Positions 13,296 through 24,916 of a DNA stretch of 64,000 nt are shown here, piece by piece (position 1 is the first letter of the stretch; each line of letters begins with the position of its first letter). The notes under the pieces were generated by a model. That model worked only from the letters and a program-made list of their open reading frames with translations. It had not been told where the DNA came from and did not search any database. Source of the DNA: Acephala macrosclerotiorum. Lineage: Eukaryota; Ascomycota; Leotiomycetes; Helotiales; Mollisiaceae. A program made the translations under genes and the position numbers. The stretch is from positions 1,885 to 65,884 of the forward strand of contig MU119485.1 of the NCBI GenBank assembly GCA_014904845.1, given 5' to 3'.

Positions 13296-14441
13296 AGAGT
13301 TCTGAATAATATATACTGCATGGGTGAAAAGATAAAAGAAATCTTGTTAGTAATACAGTTTGATAGTCTCTCAAAACGCGTTCTTATGGCTTTCCAACCC
13401 ATTTATACCCTTGTCCAAATACCAAAAAAACATAAAATTTTCAAAGGATTTTAAAATTTCTAAAAACTTTACCAATTATAAAAAATACTTTAAATAACTC
13501 AAATTAAATATTAATTTTTTTAAATTATAATATTATTATAATTATTTAATTTCAAATAATTAAATAATATAAATATTTAATTAATAATTTTTTAATAAAA
13601 AAATATACAATTTAAAAAGTAATAAATAATATTAAATAATAATAAAAAACGAATATATTAATTATTATATAATAAAGTTTTATAATTTATATTAAAATTA
13701 AAATAATTTATTATATTTTTATTTTAAATTTAAATTTAAATAAATATAATACGTATTTAATAATATAATATTTATTAACGTTTTATAAATTATTTAATAA
13801 AAAAATAATTAAAACGATAATCGTATTAAAATTTATTATTAATAATAAATTAAAAACGAAATAAATAAATTAAATAATTTATTAATTTAATAAAAATAAT
13901 ATACGATAAAATTATTTAATTTTTAATATATATTATTATTTATAGTTAATTATTTTAATTTCGAATCGTATATAAATATTACGTAAATATTTTATAATAT
14001 TTATTTCGATATTAATAATTTTTTCTTTATAAAAAAATATAAATTTTAATAATTTTAACGAATAAAAATTTTTTTTTTTTTATTATATTTTATTAATATA
14101 TAAAACTCGTTAATCTTAAACAAATAAAATAAAAATAAAATAAAAAAATAAAAAATACGTAATCGAACTTCGAAAATAATATTAATAAATTAATATTATT
14201 TTCAAAATTCGTCGAAGTTTATAATTATTAAATTTAAATTTTTTTTATTATTTTTTATTTAAAATTTTAAATAAAACTTTTTTTTATTTAAATAACGATT
14301 TATATAAACAAATAAAAACGAAAAAATAAATAATTATATTTATTTTTTTAATAAAAATTTTTAATTAAAAATTTTAAATATAATATTTAATAATAATTTA
14401 TAATTTAATAAATTAAATAATTATAATATTAAATATAAACG

Positions 14442-14442
14442 T

Positions 14443-14513
<71 letters not shown>

Positions 14514-14515
14514 TT
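14442..14515. repeat. TTTA microsatellite
   Basis: About 18 uninterrupted units of TTTA, followed by a few imperfect T-rich units. It lies inside the middle AT-rich block. Confidence 0.95.
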
Positions 14516-14990
14516 TTTTTTATTTATTTTTTTATTTTTTTATTAATTATTTTTTATTAATATTATATTTAAATAATATTTATTTTATTATTAAAAAATA
14601 TAATTTAAATATTTTTTTTATATATTTTATAAAAATTAATATTTCGTTTATATTATTTTATAATTCAAAATATAAAAATAAAAATATTAAACGAATTTTA
14701 ATAAATAATTAATCGAATATTTTATTAAAAACGAATAAACGATTTAAATATTTAATATAATTTTATAAATAATTTCAAATAAATAAAAACTTTATAAATT
14801 ATTATAATAATCGATTAAAATAATTATAAAATAATATTATTTTACGTAATAAATATAATTTAATTAATTATTTATTTAAAATTTTATTTTTATAAAAAAT
14901 AATTAAATTTTTATAATTTAATAATATTCAAAAACGTAATATCGATTTTTTTTTTTAATATAATAAACGTAAATTTAAATATATATATAA

Positions 14991-15055
14991 GTATAATATT
15001 AGTTTAGTAGTCACGTGAGGCACTAGGCCGGATTGGGACTAGTGCCGCTTGCGCT
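14991..15055 (-). repeat. Unmutated island of the repeat end
   Basis: A GC-rich patch inside a desert of A/T. It holds an 8-bp inverted repeat (GGCACTAG, 12-nt loop, CTAGTGCC) and the palindrome TCACGTGA. Its reverse complement aligns without gaps for 65 bases with 5,636-5,700, where almost every C is T and almost every G in the matching position is A. This patch therefore preserves the original sequence of the repeat. The hairpin near an element end recalls Helitron or other transposon termini, but no family can be named. Confidence 0.75.
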
Positions 15056-15835
15056 AAAATTGAAATTATATTTTTCAATTTTTGCGTATTTATTAAATTT
15101 ATAATTTATAATCAATTAACGAATTATTCAATTTATTTATTTATTTCGTTTTTAATTTATTATTAATAATAAATATTTTTAATAATATTAATAATATATA
15201 ATAAAAAATTCGAATTTTTTTATTATTAATATATTTAAATTTTTAAAAATTGAAAAAAAAAAAATAATAAAATTTCGTTTTTATAAAAAATAATTAAATT
15301 TTCGTAATTTAATAATATTTAAAAACGTTTTTTTAAAAAATTTTAAAAATTTTTAATAATTAATTTAATAATATTTTTAATTTATTATATTTAATTTTTT
15401 TTAATAATATTTAATTAATTTATATTAATATTATAAAAATATTATTATTTAAACTCGATAATAATAACGTATAATAAAATTATTTAATTTTTAATATATA
15501 TTATTATTTATAATTAATTATTTTAATTTTAAATTAAAATTCGAAATTAAAAATTATATATTAAAAATAAAATAATATTAATTAAATATAATTTCGAATT
15601 ATATATAAATATTACGTAAATATTTTATAATATTTATTCTAATAAATATTAATATAAAAAAAATTAATTTATAAAAAAAAAAAATTTAATATATAATTTA
15701 ATAAAATTAAAAATATATTTTATATATTTTAATATAATTATTAATAAATATAAAAAAAATAATATTTTAAAAGCGTAAAAATTGTCGAATAATTAATATA
15801 TACAATTAATAAGATTTTCAAATTATTTGCTCGAA

Positions 15836-16662
15836 AATTGCACGTGATTTTACCGATTAAATAGCGTGCTATTGTACTTTAAGCACAAGCATAATAGCCT
15901 GAGTACTTAAGGTAACTATATTCTAATATTGTAAGGCTGAATTACTAGTCATATGCTCTTTGACAAAAGGGATCCAAAATTGCTCTAGCAGGAGCAGAAA
16001 CGGATTCCCGGGCAAAATTCGGTTAGGAAACTGTAGCCGGGGCATATAAGAGGCCAAAATGGGTTCCACATTATAGTGCGCAGGCTGACTCAGGGCGTGC
16101 TTAGGATGCTCAGGCTCTGCTCAGGCTCTACTCAGGCTTGCTCAAGCTCTGCTCCGACATGCTCACCCTCGGCTCAGGTATGCTCACCCTCAGCTCAGGT
16201 TAAAGCAGCAGTTGCTCATGTCCACAGACTAAAACGGAACCAGCGAAAGGGAAAATTAATCCTGAGTCTATGGGAATTCCAGATCGAAGACAGACTGAAA
16301 ACCAGACAACTAAGACAAACAACTACTGCCTCACCTCCATAAACACAAAAAGTACTCTTTTCAGCTAGCCCAGATCTCTCCAAAACGGAACTTGTACTCA
16401 CGGTGTTATTAAGTGTCCCCTTCAAAGCCACCATCTCAAACCTCTTCAGAGTGTCCGGCTCTTAGTTGAGCCGACTGTCCCGAATCGACTTCTGAGATGT
16501 GCGGATTGTGAATTCACTGTGATTATTTGAACATTTTTGGGACATGTCATGAGTTTTCTCTTTAATTTCCTTTTATGTCTAAAACCTTTGCAAGATCCTT
16601 CCTAGATTCTGCCATTGACCAGCATATCGTTCCTTGAGTTAGAGCTTAAATACCAGATGAAC
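15836..16662. other. Intergenic with degenerate CTCAGG-type tandem repeat
   Basis: At about 16,087-16,200 the motif gctcagg/gctctgctcagg recurs around ten times in degenerate form, ending with two longer units that share atgctcaccctc. The frame through it (16,076-16,342) encodes Ser/Cys/Ala repeats and is probably not a protein gene. Elsewhere nothing is recognised. Confidence 0.5.
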
Positions 16663-18599
16663 TCATGCAACATGAGGTATATTTGATGCCCATGTCGATA
16701 TGTAAGCACTAATAGGTAAGAAATATAGCGTTCTGAAGATCTCAATGAGAATATACACCCGTGCTCCTACATAAAGGCTGCTAATTAAAAAGTTCGCTTT
16801 CATAAGAAAGTCTTGATTGAAATCCCAAACACTCCTCAGTTTCAACACAAAAGGAGTATTCTGGGCTATAATCAAGAGAAGTAAGATGGAGTAGGTAAGG
16901 GGTGGAATAGAAGCACAAAACACAGAGGCCACTCTCCATAAAATTCTCTCAAGCTTGGAAGGGAAGACAAAGTTCCAAGCAATGATATGCACGGCACCAA
17001 AGAGAAAGCCACCAACAAGCAAGCCTAGATGATTAGCCGCTTCTCCCCATGATGGATTGAACTTCTGGACTCTGAAGTTCCGCAGAGGAATCCAACATGT
17101 GTCGTTTGGTATTCGGCACCCTACTCTTCTCGATAGATCTGACCGCGAAGCCGCCAGGGTACACTGAATACCCCCACAAGGCCTTGACGGTATCCTTTAT
17201 TTTCCTCAACCTCTTCCAAGCTTCGAATCAACTGGTCAGGAATGGTACGATGGAATTCCTTGATCGTGATCGGTACTTGAGCATCTTTGGGCTTGCTCCA
17301 TGAGAAAGCATAGATGAGTATCCCACATAAGGAGAAGGCCATCACAGCAAGCTCGAGCTGGGATATCGCCAATCCTCGGATACCTCATACGATGATTTGC
17401 AAAGCGTTCCAGAATATCTGTACCATTGCTACAGTTTTCGAGGAGTCGCTTTTTGACCTGCCGTTGATGTCTTCTTTGGTGACGCAAGGTAGCCTTTCCA
17501 AATGACCTTCACTTCGGAGCATGAATAATTGACTGGCTGTTATATGATAGCATGGTGGAGCGCAACACCAGCACCAGGTACCATGTGCTATAGATCCAGT
17601 CTCCTCGTCCGTTGCTCCGGGGTGTTCGCGCTATGCATTTCTCGATACTCGTTCAGTATCTGGGATCGAAGCTGGCATTTGCGATCTTGCAGTAATCGAT
17701 TCTTGGGACACTGTTAATCCTTGATCTTGGATGTTCGAATCTTGCCCGACGGGATCTGGGTCGTTTTCGGGTTCAGCCTGCGCGGGAAGACGTGAGACAT
17801 GGACACTGGATTCCACTTCGATGCCCGTTCCTGTGGGCTTCGTAGCGCCAACTTCGGCATTTGGGTGACAACTAAGCTTTGTCTGTCTATTTTCCAATAA
17901 TGATGTAGGGTACGCCAGTTCTTTGATGGGGGAGAGTGAGGCTAGTTTGATTATGTCGGGGGTTTGAGAAGGGTGGCCGGGTTTAGTGTGATTACCAGAG
18001 GCCTTCGAGTTCGAGGAGAACGGTATTCGCAATGGTTCGGAGATTTCTGAAGACACAGTTGCGTTCTGTCTTGGATCGCCTTCGACGGCTCGCAGTACAA
18101 ATCCACCCATATCGACAAACATGCTGTGCGTAAGCGACCAGGGGACCCCATCGTTGTCAACAAACCCCTTGAGTTTATGCTTCTCTTCTTTTGCATTTGC
18201 AAGATTCCCTATCGCGATAGACAGGAGTAGTTCGGGGGCCAGCATAGTAATGAGCATCCATTTTGTCTTAGTCCAAGCCGCTTTGAGAGTCCATTTTAAG
18301 TCCCCTCTCCATCCTGGATCTTGGCCATCCCTTTGCTCTGGCACATTGAGATGCAGTATTGTCCACGTACACGCGAGGATGGTGAACAGGCAGCTCCAGA
18401 GGATATTGAGTGTGCCACGACTATCAGCGCTGTTCACGAAATTGACTGGATGCTCAAGAATTGAACAATTTGGCGTGAAAGTTGTATATCCTAGCACGCC
18501 CCTCACAAGAAGAGAGAGAAGAGTGATTGATCTTGGTAAAGAATGCATAGCAAAACATTGCATTTGAATTGGGAAACGATTTGTTCCGCCCGACTTCAT
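16663..18599 (-). pseudogene. Fungal multi-pass membrane protein, probably disrupted
   Basis: The first long frame (18599-17631) starts with a likely signal peptide at the internal Met (MQCFAMHSLPRSITLLSLLV). It then has a TM block with LWSCLFTILACTWTILHLNV and a WMLITMLAPELLL helix, as in a large uncharacterised Pezizomycotina membrane family. Downstream frames supply its other conserved parts: DINGRSKSD, AISQLELAVMAFSLCGILIY, IPNDT, then FGAVHIIAWNF and the C-terminal STWASNIPHVA. The part just before AISQLEL is interrupted by an in-frame TGA (17,385-17,387), where a coding triplet is expected, and the frame shifts between about 17,100 and 17,200 without a convincing intron. A Ser/Pro/Gln-rich insert follows the second conserved block. 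I infer a young pseudogene; unusual tiny introns (33 nt) are the alternative. Function unknown. Confidence 0.65.
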
Positions 18600-19166
18600 A
18601 GAAGCACAACTGAACCTTTGGAGCAGACACGAGCAGACACGATCTGTCGGAAGGAAGCCTCACTTAAGGTGTTCTGATGGGGCGCAAATGGCCAGCAGTC
18701 AGCAATGCCCCCACCAGAGCATGGAGTGCTGCTGAAACAAATTTCACAAGAGGGCTGGCTGCTAAATATTGGCAGAGCAGTCTTGACACCTGTTTTTGGC
18801 ATCCCCTGCGCGTATATTGGTCTCCTGTTGTTGCATGATGATCCGTGGATTGCTTGGGATTTTTCGAAGACGTTGTCATGAGATGTCGATGCGCTCTATC
18901 GAGCTCGCGAAGGAGATGCTGTTCGCTGAAGGAGACTAGCGCCGGATTTTTGGTGGGAGCTATTTACAGCAGCTCATTGGACGACATGGTGCATATTGCC
19001 GCCGAGCTGCAAGAATCAGGGAAGGAAAACCCCGCCATCAGCACTGTAAGTCGCGTCTCTTTTCTCAGCTTGCTCCTTTCGTACCTCTCTCAAGTATCTT
19101 GAATCGCAAGCGCATCTCAGTTCCTCACTTTACATTGTCAGCGCAAGGCGTTGGAGGAGTATCAAC
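18600..19166. other. Intergenic and 5' UTR of the next gene
   Basis: Upstream of the plus-strand gene a good intron (GTAAGT at about 19,046 to ttgtcag at 19,140) lies before the chosen start codon, so the gene probably has a spliced 5' UTR. An upstream ATG at about 18,986 runs into this intron and is out of frame with the main protein after splicing. Confidence 0.5.
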
Positions 19167-20740
19167 ATGGCAGCAAGGCCAGGAGAAGATCTGGCGGCGA
19201 CCCTGTGAGTTGTGCCCTGGACCTGCAGCTATGATGTGTCATACTGATGGGCGGCAGCTTCGCAGATGTACATTACTTCTACGGTCCTCCAACGGCGAAG
19301 CCCCCTCACCACCGATTCGATAAGAGCTCTTATGTCTACCTCTTCGAGAATCCTGGTCAGCGGAGAGCGAGGATAGAGGTTGCGAATAATGCTGGAACTC
19401 CGGAGCAGGATGCCTTCAATGGATGTGAGTACAATTCAGAGCCGAGGCATGGCCTTGCTGACAAGAGGGCAGATCTGGATAACGCACATGTCCACTACTC
19501 CTACAGGCATTCGACACTCGTCACCTTGACCGTTGATGGGACTGGGCAGCCAGGTGCTGTACAAAGCACCCAAGAATGGCATCTGCCAACCTTTGATCCT
19601 CGAAACGAGAACAAATACATGTACAGGCTGCACACTGTGGATATATACTTCTGGGCCAAAGAAGACGCCGTGGTGTTCGTAAACGGTATCAGGAGAGTTC
19701 TGCCACCACAGCAAATCACAGTTCAAGATGAACCTGTTGCGCCGCCGCCACACCGGGAAGACATGAGTCCAGTGGTGCAGCAGTTGGAGAACATCGCCAT
19801 ATCAGACCCATCATACCAGCAAGGACGTACGAGAGACTCACGGGGCACAGTGACTTCATCTCTACCGGGACCACCAATATCAGCAACTCCCCAAAGCCAA
19901 GAAGCATCAAACTTCGCTCCCATGGCCTACAATCCAGCCGCTCCCGCAGCACCAGAAGCAATACGGCATCGAGAAAAGACCCCTCCTCCCGAAGACGGAG
20001 CTGCCAACCCCCTCGTCGCAGCCGCAACGTCCGACCAAGGACAACCCTATGGTCAACAAGGATTCTCGGGACCACCCACCCAACCCAACTCCTACTTCCC
20101 CAGCGCCATCCCCGGCCCCCAAGGTCCTCTCGCGTCCGCTCCACCGTACCAATTTCAACCATCTCCTCACTCAGCAGTAGCGCAAAGTCCTTATGCTCAG
20201 CATTTCCAGAATACGTTTGCGCCGCCTCCTACTGCTGAACAGGCGAGGAATGCTCCTTATGCTCAACCACCTCCAAGTGCAGGAGGAACCGCACCGCCTG
20301 CATATCAAATGCAACAAAGTCACATACCCGTAACGCAATACGCAGAATATCCAGGCTCTCCAGGTCTTTCCTCGCCAGGAATGCCTACCCCAGGAATCTA
20401 CTCTCCCTTAATCTCCCCACCTCCAAACCCTCAACAACCAAACGCACAATTCATGCCCCAATCCACCTCCCAAGATCCTACCCCCGGCATCCAACATTCG
20501 GCCACGGCTCCACCAGGAGGATTTGCGCAATATAATTACCAAGCAACAAGTAATACGAAACCATTAATGACGGATTATAGTATCCATCAGCAAGTTTACA
20601 GACCGACGGAGAGTGAGGTGGGTAAACATGGGAAGCAGAAGGAGCTGGGACCGCCGAGGGGGAGGTTGGAGCACAAGGCTGAGACTTTGGAGAAGGGTGT
20701 TACGGGTTTCTTGAAGAAGTTGGAGAAGAAGATTGGTTAG
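19167..20740 (+). CDS. Conserved fungal protein, globular N-terminus and Pro/Gln-rich tail
   Basis: Three exons, 19167-19204, 19258-19424 and 19473-20740 (introns of 53 and 48 nt, GTGAGT starts, CTGAC branch in the second); 490 residues. Removing the second intron restores AFNGYLDNAHVHYSYRHS, which reads naturally, whereas the unspliced frame inserts 16 odd residues. The first 150 residues look like a folded beta-rich module (starts MAARPGEDLAATL, later YMYRLHTVDIYFWAKED). Residues from about 150 on are Pro, Gln, Ala and Ser-rich and probably disordered, ending in a short Lys/Glu-rich helix with TGFLKKLEKKIG. I do not recognise a named domain. The start was chosen because the frame only joins if translation begins at this ATG. 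Confidence 0.75.
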
Positions 20741-21237
20741 TCCGGCAAATGGGGACTGGGTTGGTCGGGATGGGGAAGGCGCGGGACTGGGATGGCGGAT
20801 GGAAGAGGGGAAGGAAAGGCAAGTGGTTTATTTGAATTTAGCAAGCGATGTTATGTTTGAGTGAGTACGGCAGAAGTTTTGGACACTTAATTTCTATTCC
20901 TGTGTTGAGCACAGCTCAAATCACAAGTCACTAGACGACGTGCTATCCTCTCCATCGCTCTTGTCCCGCGATACCACGGAGCGGGCCGAAGGTCACTTCC
21001 TCCCTAGTCTCCGAAGCCAAAACTCAACCTCGAGCGAGGAGATTGTCCCAAGTTAAATACAAAAACCCAAAAAGAAAGGTATCCTAAGCGCTGTGCAACA
21101 ATGAATTTTGATAACGCCATGCAATCCCAAGTATCTTGCCTTTCAATCCATCGACTCCCGCTCCTTCCCAGACCAGCACCTAGGCAATGTAACGCATCAC
21201 GTGCATCACCACTACCCCTGAGATTTCCGACCCTTCC
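20741..21237. other. Intergenic, nothing recognised
   Basis: 3' region shared by the convergent genes on either side. No gene, RNA or repeat seen. Confidence 0.5.
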
Positions 21238-22014
21238 TCATAGATCAATCTCTGTATTGCCATAGTGATACGCTGCTTGGTCAGCATACTCAAAGTGCTC
21301 TCCAACTCCCGAAAGGTCATCCCGTTTCCAGGTGACATCATAACCAGTGTCTGTTGAAGAATAGTACTGCGGCTCGGGAGTTGAGTAGACATCTTGGTGT
21401 TGTGTCTGGGGGTAGATATCCTCTGAGTATGAGCCAGCTTGGGCCTGAGTGGAGTAGTCGCGGGAGGGTGCGTGCTGAGAGTTTGGGGTGTGGTATGTGT
21501 TTGTGTATGTACCGGTATATGAGGTGGAGACGGGGTATTGAGATGATGAAACAGCGCTGTGGCGGGTGGTGCTTTTGTATGGAGACGATGTAGGGGGCGT
21601 GTAGGTGGTGTGCTGGTGATATGGAAAGGGGGATGGTAGTTCGAAGCGCTCCATTGGAGTTAGGTCGGTGGTTTGTTGAGATTGTGTTGTCTGGGTGTAG
21701 TGTGGCATGTTATTTGCAGGAGTGATGGCGAAGAGGGGCGAAGGAGTAGAATGAGAGGTGTGCTGGAGGGCGTGGGAAGTGGTGTCGTAGGGAGCACTGA
21801 GAACAGTGTGGGTAGGAGAGAGGATGACGGCGATAGAGGTAGGTTTGGGATGGCGAGAGCTGCTGAAAGCAATGATGTTAGGATATGCTGTTCTAAAATT
21901 GATCGAAGGAGGTGAAGATAGGAAACAATACGGAATTGGGAGATGAGAACATGAGAGAAGAGCATACGGTGAAGACTTTGTGGTCTTGCGTGGACGTCTG
22001 TGGTCGGAACCCAT
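21238..22014 (-). CDS. Ser/Thr/Tyr-rich low-complexity protein (doubtful)
   Basis: One open frame of 258 codons. The first 100 residues are Ser/Pro/His-rich with no signal. From the internal Met in NNMPHYTQTTQ the composition becomes Thr, Tyr, Ser and Gln-rich with repeated YST and YTPP-like words, and it ends in a short acidic segment with YEDA-like character (EHFEYADQAAYHYG). No domain recognised. The length and the coherent low-complexity tail favour a real disordered protein, probably starting at the internal Met near 21,700. The opposite strand lacks a comparable frame. It could still be non-coding. Confidence 0.4.
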   Translation of the reverse strand: MGSDHRRPRKTTKSSPYALLSCSHLPIPYCFLSSPPSINFRTAYPNIIAFSSSRHPKPTSIAVILSPTHTVLSAPYDTTSHALQHTSHSTPSPLFAITPANNMPHYTQTTQSQQTTDLTPMERFELPSPFPYHQHTTYTPPTSSPYKSTTRHSAVSSSQYPVSTSYTGTYTNTYHTPNSQHAPSRDYSTQAQAGSYSEDIYPQTQHQDVYSTPEPQYYSSTDTGYDVTWKRDDLSGVGEHFEYADQAAYHYGNTEIDL

Positions 22015-23678
22015 GGTGAAATAGTTGGTAGCTGTACTGAAGCCTGCAAATAGATATGTGAAGGTTGAAGAAAACAGATACTATGTGAGCGTAGACTGGA
22101 ATGCTTTTGAGAAGATAGAGCAGAGGAGAAGGGGAGAGGATGGCAGAAGATATAAGAGACTTTTCGACAATGAGGAAAGGCAGTCAGAATTGCATTTTGC
22201 GAACCACTTCAAAAGTGCAGAAATACACGCGCACGGCATGGCTCCTTGGCCCGGGGCGCACGATTACATGATCGCCATCGTTTGCGCAATAAGAACGGGT
22301 ATGTCAAGTCGTGTTGTGGGATGTATGAGAAAGGTGCAAGAAATGGGGACGAGAGAAAGTGCAAAAAAGAGCGTAACGATGCCAGGAACAGGCAGGCTAG
22401 TAGCCCCTAGCGTAGAGAAACTCCTCATCACTACCACGCCTCGATCTCTAGTGGCCCCACCCTATCTTCCCGCCATTACTCGGGACTACCTCTCCATGTT
22501 TTTCACCCCATGCACAGAAATGCATTTTGCACTTTCTACAACCAATCCCTCGTGCGTTGCTTGACCAGAGTTCACCTCCTTCACAAAGCTCACACCTATT
22601 GTGACGTCGCAAGCCAACGCCTCGCCAGGCAGACGAGGGGTGGAAGGAAGAGACTCGGGTCTGCCAAGGAAGAGAGGAAGAGAGGAAGAGATGGGGAGAT
22701 GGGCAAGCGCGCGAAGATCATGTAGCGAGCAGAATGGGTCCTGCACGGGGATAATACTATATTGGGCAAGGATAGGAACACCGCAGACCCAAGCGTGCAC
22801 GGAGCTGCTCCGACTGCTGCATCACATCGTGCCGAAGTCAGTCGCAATCTCTACCGGGGTGCAAGAAGCTCCTGTATCGCCTCCTTACCCTAAAAGCCCA
22901 AGGCTGACCAGGGCCGGCAGTCAGGGTCTAGACTCAGCTGGACCTTGAACGATCTAGACGTCAATCCAGCGTCAGTACTCCTCAGATGAGCTTCAAACGG
23001 TCTCTCAGCCTCGCACCTCCTTGAGAATGACATCACTTATCCCCTGTCTCTTGCCCTCAAGACCACCTGCAAGATGTGGCAGAAGGAGGGAGCTTTCGAC
23101 AAAATTCTAGATTCTGTCGACTTCTGTGTTGCTGCTTGTCGTAGCCCGAGTTCGCGATGCGGCACTGCCAGCTACAGGAGGCAAAGACTGATCACTTTAG
23201 CAAGCCTTTGCTTTCGCCAGCAGGATGTGGGAACCGTCTGAGGCTCGACGAAAAGTGCAAAAGGTGCTCAATCTTAATCGAAGCCGATGATTTCTGACTA
23301 GATTGGTGATTGCTGCACGGCGACACGAGCGCTTAGGATGCCGAGGCGGTCAAACTAGAACCATCCCTGATCTAAAGCCTTCACAATCTCCGTATCAGTT
23401 CTTGATTGTGCCCATTTGCAAGCGTGCTTATCACCCGGTCCATCATATCCAATGCATCCGTTTCGGCAGACCAAGTTGGCCTCGGTCTTCTTTTCGCGAG
23501 TCTTGAAGAATTGCACATATTCTTGCACTTTCTGGAGGAGGCTGAGCGCCAGCCTGCATGACGCAGTGCAGGGGGGTGGTTCAACGCCCTACTTTATGGG
23601 AACTGCACATCCAAAAAGTGCAAAAAGAACTGTCCAACTATCCGCCATTTGCATCATTCCCGAAAGGAGTCGATCAAG
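22015..23678. other. Gene-free region with copies of an AAAGTGCA motif
   Basis: No credible gene. The frames at 22,025-22,564 and 22,601-22,948 lack domains; the latter crosses a short GAGGAAGA repeat. The motif AAAGTGCA (either strand, usually followed by an A-run) occurs at about 22,210, 22,356, 22,525 and 23,251, then in the promoter of the first Clr5 gene. These may be remains of earlier family members or distal regulatory sites. Confidence 0.5.
23511..23627 (+). promoter_or_regulatory. Promoter motif pair of the first Clr5 gene
   Basis: TTGCACAT followed shortly by TTGCACTTTCT (23,511-23,533), then AAAAAGTGCAAAAAG at 23,613-23,627, 52 bases before the start codon. The same ordered pair in the same orientations precedes the second Clr5 gene. 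Conservation in two diverged promoters suggests a binding site for a transcription factor; the factor is unknown. Confidence 0.55.
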
Positions 23679-24916
23679 ATGACAAAAGAATGGGAGCGCT
23701 ACAAAAATGAGATCGAACGACTCTATATATCCGAATCGAAAAAGCTGGAGGAGGTTCAAAGGATTCTGAGATCACAAGGGTTCGATGCTTCGTGAGTCAA
23801 GTTCACCATGCTTTATTCCCAAGTTCCACGGTGTGGAACTGACAAAACCCCAGAATTCGTGCTTATCGCATGAAGTTAGACGAATGGGGACTTCGGAAGT
23901 ACGCGACTGTTCATGTCGACAAGAAACGGCGAAGAACCAGTCCAGAGCCCCAGGAGCCTGAGGAGAGTGCTATACCATCCGCCGCTGAACATCAGTCGAC
24001 TGCTCATCCTCCAACCCATCACGATGAGGCAGCCTCCACTCGCCGCCATCGCTCATCACCACGTTCACACCAAATCCCATCGACTTCGTCAGAAGGAAGC
24101 ATTACTATCGAATCGTCGAATTTCGAAGACGAATTGACAAGTCGCCTTGCAGCGCTCGGCGTTGTCCTGCCTTCTGGTCGTGTGAGAGTTGACCAGCTTG
24201 TGAAATTTTTATGGGCCAAGATTCCTGCCGCCCAACTTGATGAATGTCTCTTCGAATCCCTACTTCTCAAATGGCAAACTGATGGGACGTATCTCAAAGC
24301 CGCTCTTGGGCTTCTGCCCGATTACCATGTTTTTTCTTTGCTTCAGTTTTCTGGCGGAAATATATTCGAAGTAATCGAGGATAGAGTAGGCACGGTGCAA
24401 GAGCGACATGTACTGGTCAAGGCTTGTTTGAAGCGCACTCTCGATACTGTCTCTTCTGGTGAGAGGAAGGATTGCTATGGGCTGGACGAATGGTCGTTGA
24501 CATTCTACGATTGGCAAAAGATACTAGCAGATGCTGCTAAAGCAGTTGAGTGGGCAGAGGTGAACGACATAATCGACGTTTATGGCAGAGGGGCGGATGC
24601 AATCGGTGCATCGTTCGTGGCACTGGCTCCTGTCGTCATCGCAGAAGATATTTTGGATAGAGGAATGACCTCGCTCAAGGATATGATGAGAAAGAAAGAT
24701 TTAGGATTTGATGACGAGCAGAGATTTCGAGCTGTCCGCGATCAGTATACCAAGGTTTTGGAGGACTTCTTCATTCCAAGGCCGCCTGAGCTTGATTTGG
24801 ATCGATCGTACTACAAGTTCGCTTTGGAGATGGGCGCGTGGTATGAAAACCGCAAGGCAAAGGAACTCCTAGCCTTGCGGGAGCAACTCCACGGAATGTA
24901 CTGGATTCAGCAATAA
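23679..24916 (+). CDS. Clr5-domain protein, tandem paralogue 1
   Basis: Exon 1 23679-23791, intron 62 nt (GTGAGT...CCCCAG), exon 2 23854-24916; 391 residues. The N-terminal Clr5 domain spans residues 1 to about 55: MTKEWERYKNEIERLY, then KKLEEVQRILRSQGFDAS and RAYRMKLDEWGLRKY. This matches the family pattern of Trp, a Leu-Tyr pair, GFxAS and a closing WGLRK. A basic KKRRR stretch follows, then a Ser/Pro-rich linker (about 65-135) and a helical C-terminal region with LLKWQTDGTYL, FSGGNIFEVI and a DLDRSYYKFALEMGAW block shared with the next gene. Clr5 domains occur in fungal DNA-associated and ankyrin proteins; the role here is unknown. Start chosen because both paralogues begin MTKxWERYK with identical 113-nt first exons. 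Confidence 0.85.

Larger units (their letters stand above)
13440..15835. repeat. AT-rich block, RIP-degraded repeats (middle)
   Basis: AT-rich sequence with residual C mostly in CpG. It contains internal repeats: 13,905-14,005 recurs in direct orientation at about 15,465-15,650, and 14,895-14,938 recurs at 15,283-15,328. 13,838-13,895 recurs inverted at about 15,113-15,175. A tetranucleotide microsatellite sits at 14,442-14,515 and one GC-rich island at about 15,007-15,055. No ORF. The pattern suggests several nested or rearranged copies of a short element. Confidence 0.85.

Noticed and set aside
17385..17417. 33-nt intron (GTATGA...CCCAG) that would remove the TGA in the membrane protein gene
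   Set aside because: Shorter than credible fungal introns, and it would delete part of the conserved AISQLEL segment.
22025..22564. 179-codon plus-strand frame upstream of the Clr5 genes
   Set aside because: No domain, mixed composition, runs across AAAGTGCA motifs, and no splice or homology support.
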